From: Dokdonella_A soli
GTDB taxonomy: Bacteria > Pseudomonadota > Gammaproteobacteria > Xanthomonadales > Rhodanobacteraceae
DNA: 64,000 nt
Reading direction: 5' to 3'
Assembly (NCBI RefSeq): GCF_039523175.1
Contig: NZ_BAAAEU010000008.1
Span: 124,001-188,000, forward strand
A program made the translations under genes and the position numbers. Below are positions 63,148 through 64,000 of this stretch, one piece after another. The notes under the pieces are model-generated. The model searched no databases and was not told where the DNA came from. It saw only the letters and a program-made list of their open reading frames with translations. Positions within the stretch are counted from its first letter, which is position 1. Every line of letters starts with the position of its first letter.

Positions 63148-63936
63148 TTACATTGACTGCATGCGTCCGCCGTCGACCGGCACGTTGATGCCGTTGACAT
63201 AGGCCGCGGCCGGCGTTGCCAGGAACGCGATCACGGCGGCAATCTCGGCCGGCTTCGCGAAGCGTCCGGCCGGCACCGTCGCCAGCATCGCCTGCTCGAT
63301 CTCGGCGCTGCTCTTGCCGGTCGCCTTGGTGCGGTCGACGAGGATCTGTTCGAGGCGCTGCGTCTGCGTGTAGCCGGGCAGCACGTTGTTGACCGTGATG
63401 CCATGTACGCCAAGTTCGCCGGCCAGCGTCTTCGCCCAGCTCGCGGTCGCCCCGCGGATCGTGTTCGATACGCCGAGATTCCTGATCGGTTCCTTCACCG
63501 AGGTCGAGATCACGTTGACGATGCGACCGTAACCCGATGCCTTCATGCCCGGCAGCACCGCCTGCAGCAGGGTCTGCGCACCGATCAGGTGCTGGTTGAA
63601 TGCGCGCAGGAATTCGTCAGGCGCGGCGGTGTGGGCCGGTCCGCCGGGCGGACCGCCGCTGTTGTTGACCAGGATCTGCACCGGATGCGCATTGACGGTC
63701 GCCTCGACCTTCGCGCGCAGCTCGGCGTGCTCGCTCATGTCCGCCGCGATCCAGGCGTGCTGTTGCGCCGCATGCGTCTTCGGCAGCGTGGCGAGTGCGG
63801 CCTCGAGCGCGTCGCGCGAGCGCGCGAGCAGGGTCACGTCGGCGCCAAGCGCCGCGAGTTCGATCGCCGCCGCGCGGCCGATGCCCTGCGAGCCGCCGCA
63901 GACGAGCGCGTGTTTGCCGGTGAGGTCGAGGTTCAT
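63148..63936 (-). CDS. SDR-family oxidoreductase without canonical YxxxK
   Basis: The 262-residue protein has the nucleotide motif LVCGGSQGIGRAAAIELAAL, NNSGGPPGGP in place of NNAG, the Ser of VNVISTSVKE and the C-terminal GINVPVDGGRMQSM. Where YxxxK is expected, SNTIRGATASW stands, so the catalytic Tyr is absent. The same pattern occurs in a divergent FabG-like subfamily. It probably has another mechanism or function. Start ATG 63936 matches the family (MNLDLTGKHALV). Confidence 0.85.
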   Translation of the reverse strand: MNLDLTGKHALVCGGSQGIGRAAAIELAALGADVTLLARSRDALEAALATLPKTHAAQQHAWIAADMSEHAELRAKVEATVNAHPVQILVNNSGGPPGGPAHTAAPDEFLRAFNQHLIGAQTLLQAVLPGMKASGYGRIVNVISTSVKEPIRNLGVSNTIRGATASWAKTLAGELGVHGITVNNVLPGYTQTQRLEQILVDRTKATGKSSAEIEQAMLATVPAGRFAKPAEIAAVIAFLATPAAAYVNGINVPVDGGRMQSM

Positions 63937-63967
63937 GGTGGTTCTCGTCGCGAAATGACTCTCAAGA

Positions 63968-64000
63968 CCGTTCGTGCTGAGGTATCGAAGCACGAACGGT
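63968..64000. repeat. REP-like palindrome at the window end
   Basis: ACCGTTCGTGCTGAGGTATC and its complement on the other side form one compact palindrome. It is the same family as the copies at 26,191 and 35,541. Confidence 0.75.

Overview
The window looks like a piece of chromosome from a high-GC gammaproteobacterium, most likely of the Lysobacterales/Xanthomonadales (Rhodanobacteraceae or Dokdonella-like). The basis is the complete System I cytochrome c maturation set, the MetX-type acyltransferase, the aerobic kynurenine/3-hydroxyanthranilate route, the dispersed REP-like palindromes and a secreted protein ending in an IFANGFD-type tail. This placement is an inference from gene content.

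Region 1 (1-6,450) is accessory DNA: an excisionase-like gene, small HTH and membrane proteins, a two-gene unit coding for a membrane-anchored coiled-coil protein and a large DUF4209-like protein with an RNxxxHG (HEPN-like) motif, and an N-terminally truncated SRAP gene. Region 2 (about 6,490-19,886) is a prophage remnant next to tRNA-Leu(CAA). It holds a P4-type integrase, a remnant of a second recombinase, a divergent control region with palindromes and a near-perfect parS-like site, a replication gene with iterons inside its 3' end, AlpA-like HTH proteins, two HNH endonucleases, a terminase small subunit and a 1,728-codon tape-measure protein.

The most striking feature is in the late genes of this prophage. 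The tape-measure gene, both HNH genes and terS are interrupted by 21 in-frame TAG codons and by no TAA or TGA. Every minus-strand gene of the element ends in TGA or TAA. One TAG falls on the conserved Gln of an HNH motif (NLQPLC). This fits reassignment of TAG to glutamine in the late genes, while the plus-strand lysogeny-side gene and the neighbouring host genes use TAG as a normal stop. No suppressor tRNA is visible in the window, and the head module is missing between terS and the tape-measure gene.

Region 3 (19,887-64,000) is host core DNA. It has a cysteine dioxygenase-like gene, metX, a ynbA/ynbB/plsC-like lipid trio, and a cytochrome c maturation cluster (ccmABCDE and ccmF-dsbE-ccmHI) split by a diheme c4-type cytochrome and an MtrA/MtrB-type decaheme cytochrome-porin pair. 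It also has the genes kmo, kynU, ACMSD, 3-hydroxyanthranilate dioxygenase, a RidA-type deaminase and an aldehyde dehydrogenase, which together can carry kynurenine through 2-aminomuconate. A three-gene signalling operon (hybrid-type PAS kinase, response regulator, REC-GAF-GGDEF-EAL protein), a FUSC transporter, a carbonic anhydrase, trhO, a TonB-dependent receptor and an SDR enzyme complete it. REP-like repeats are scattered through this part, and two of them appear to have inserted in frame in the signal-peptide regions of ccmH and the mtrB-like gene.
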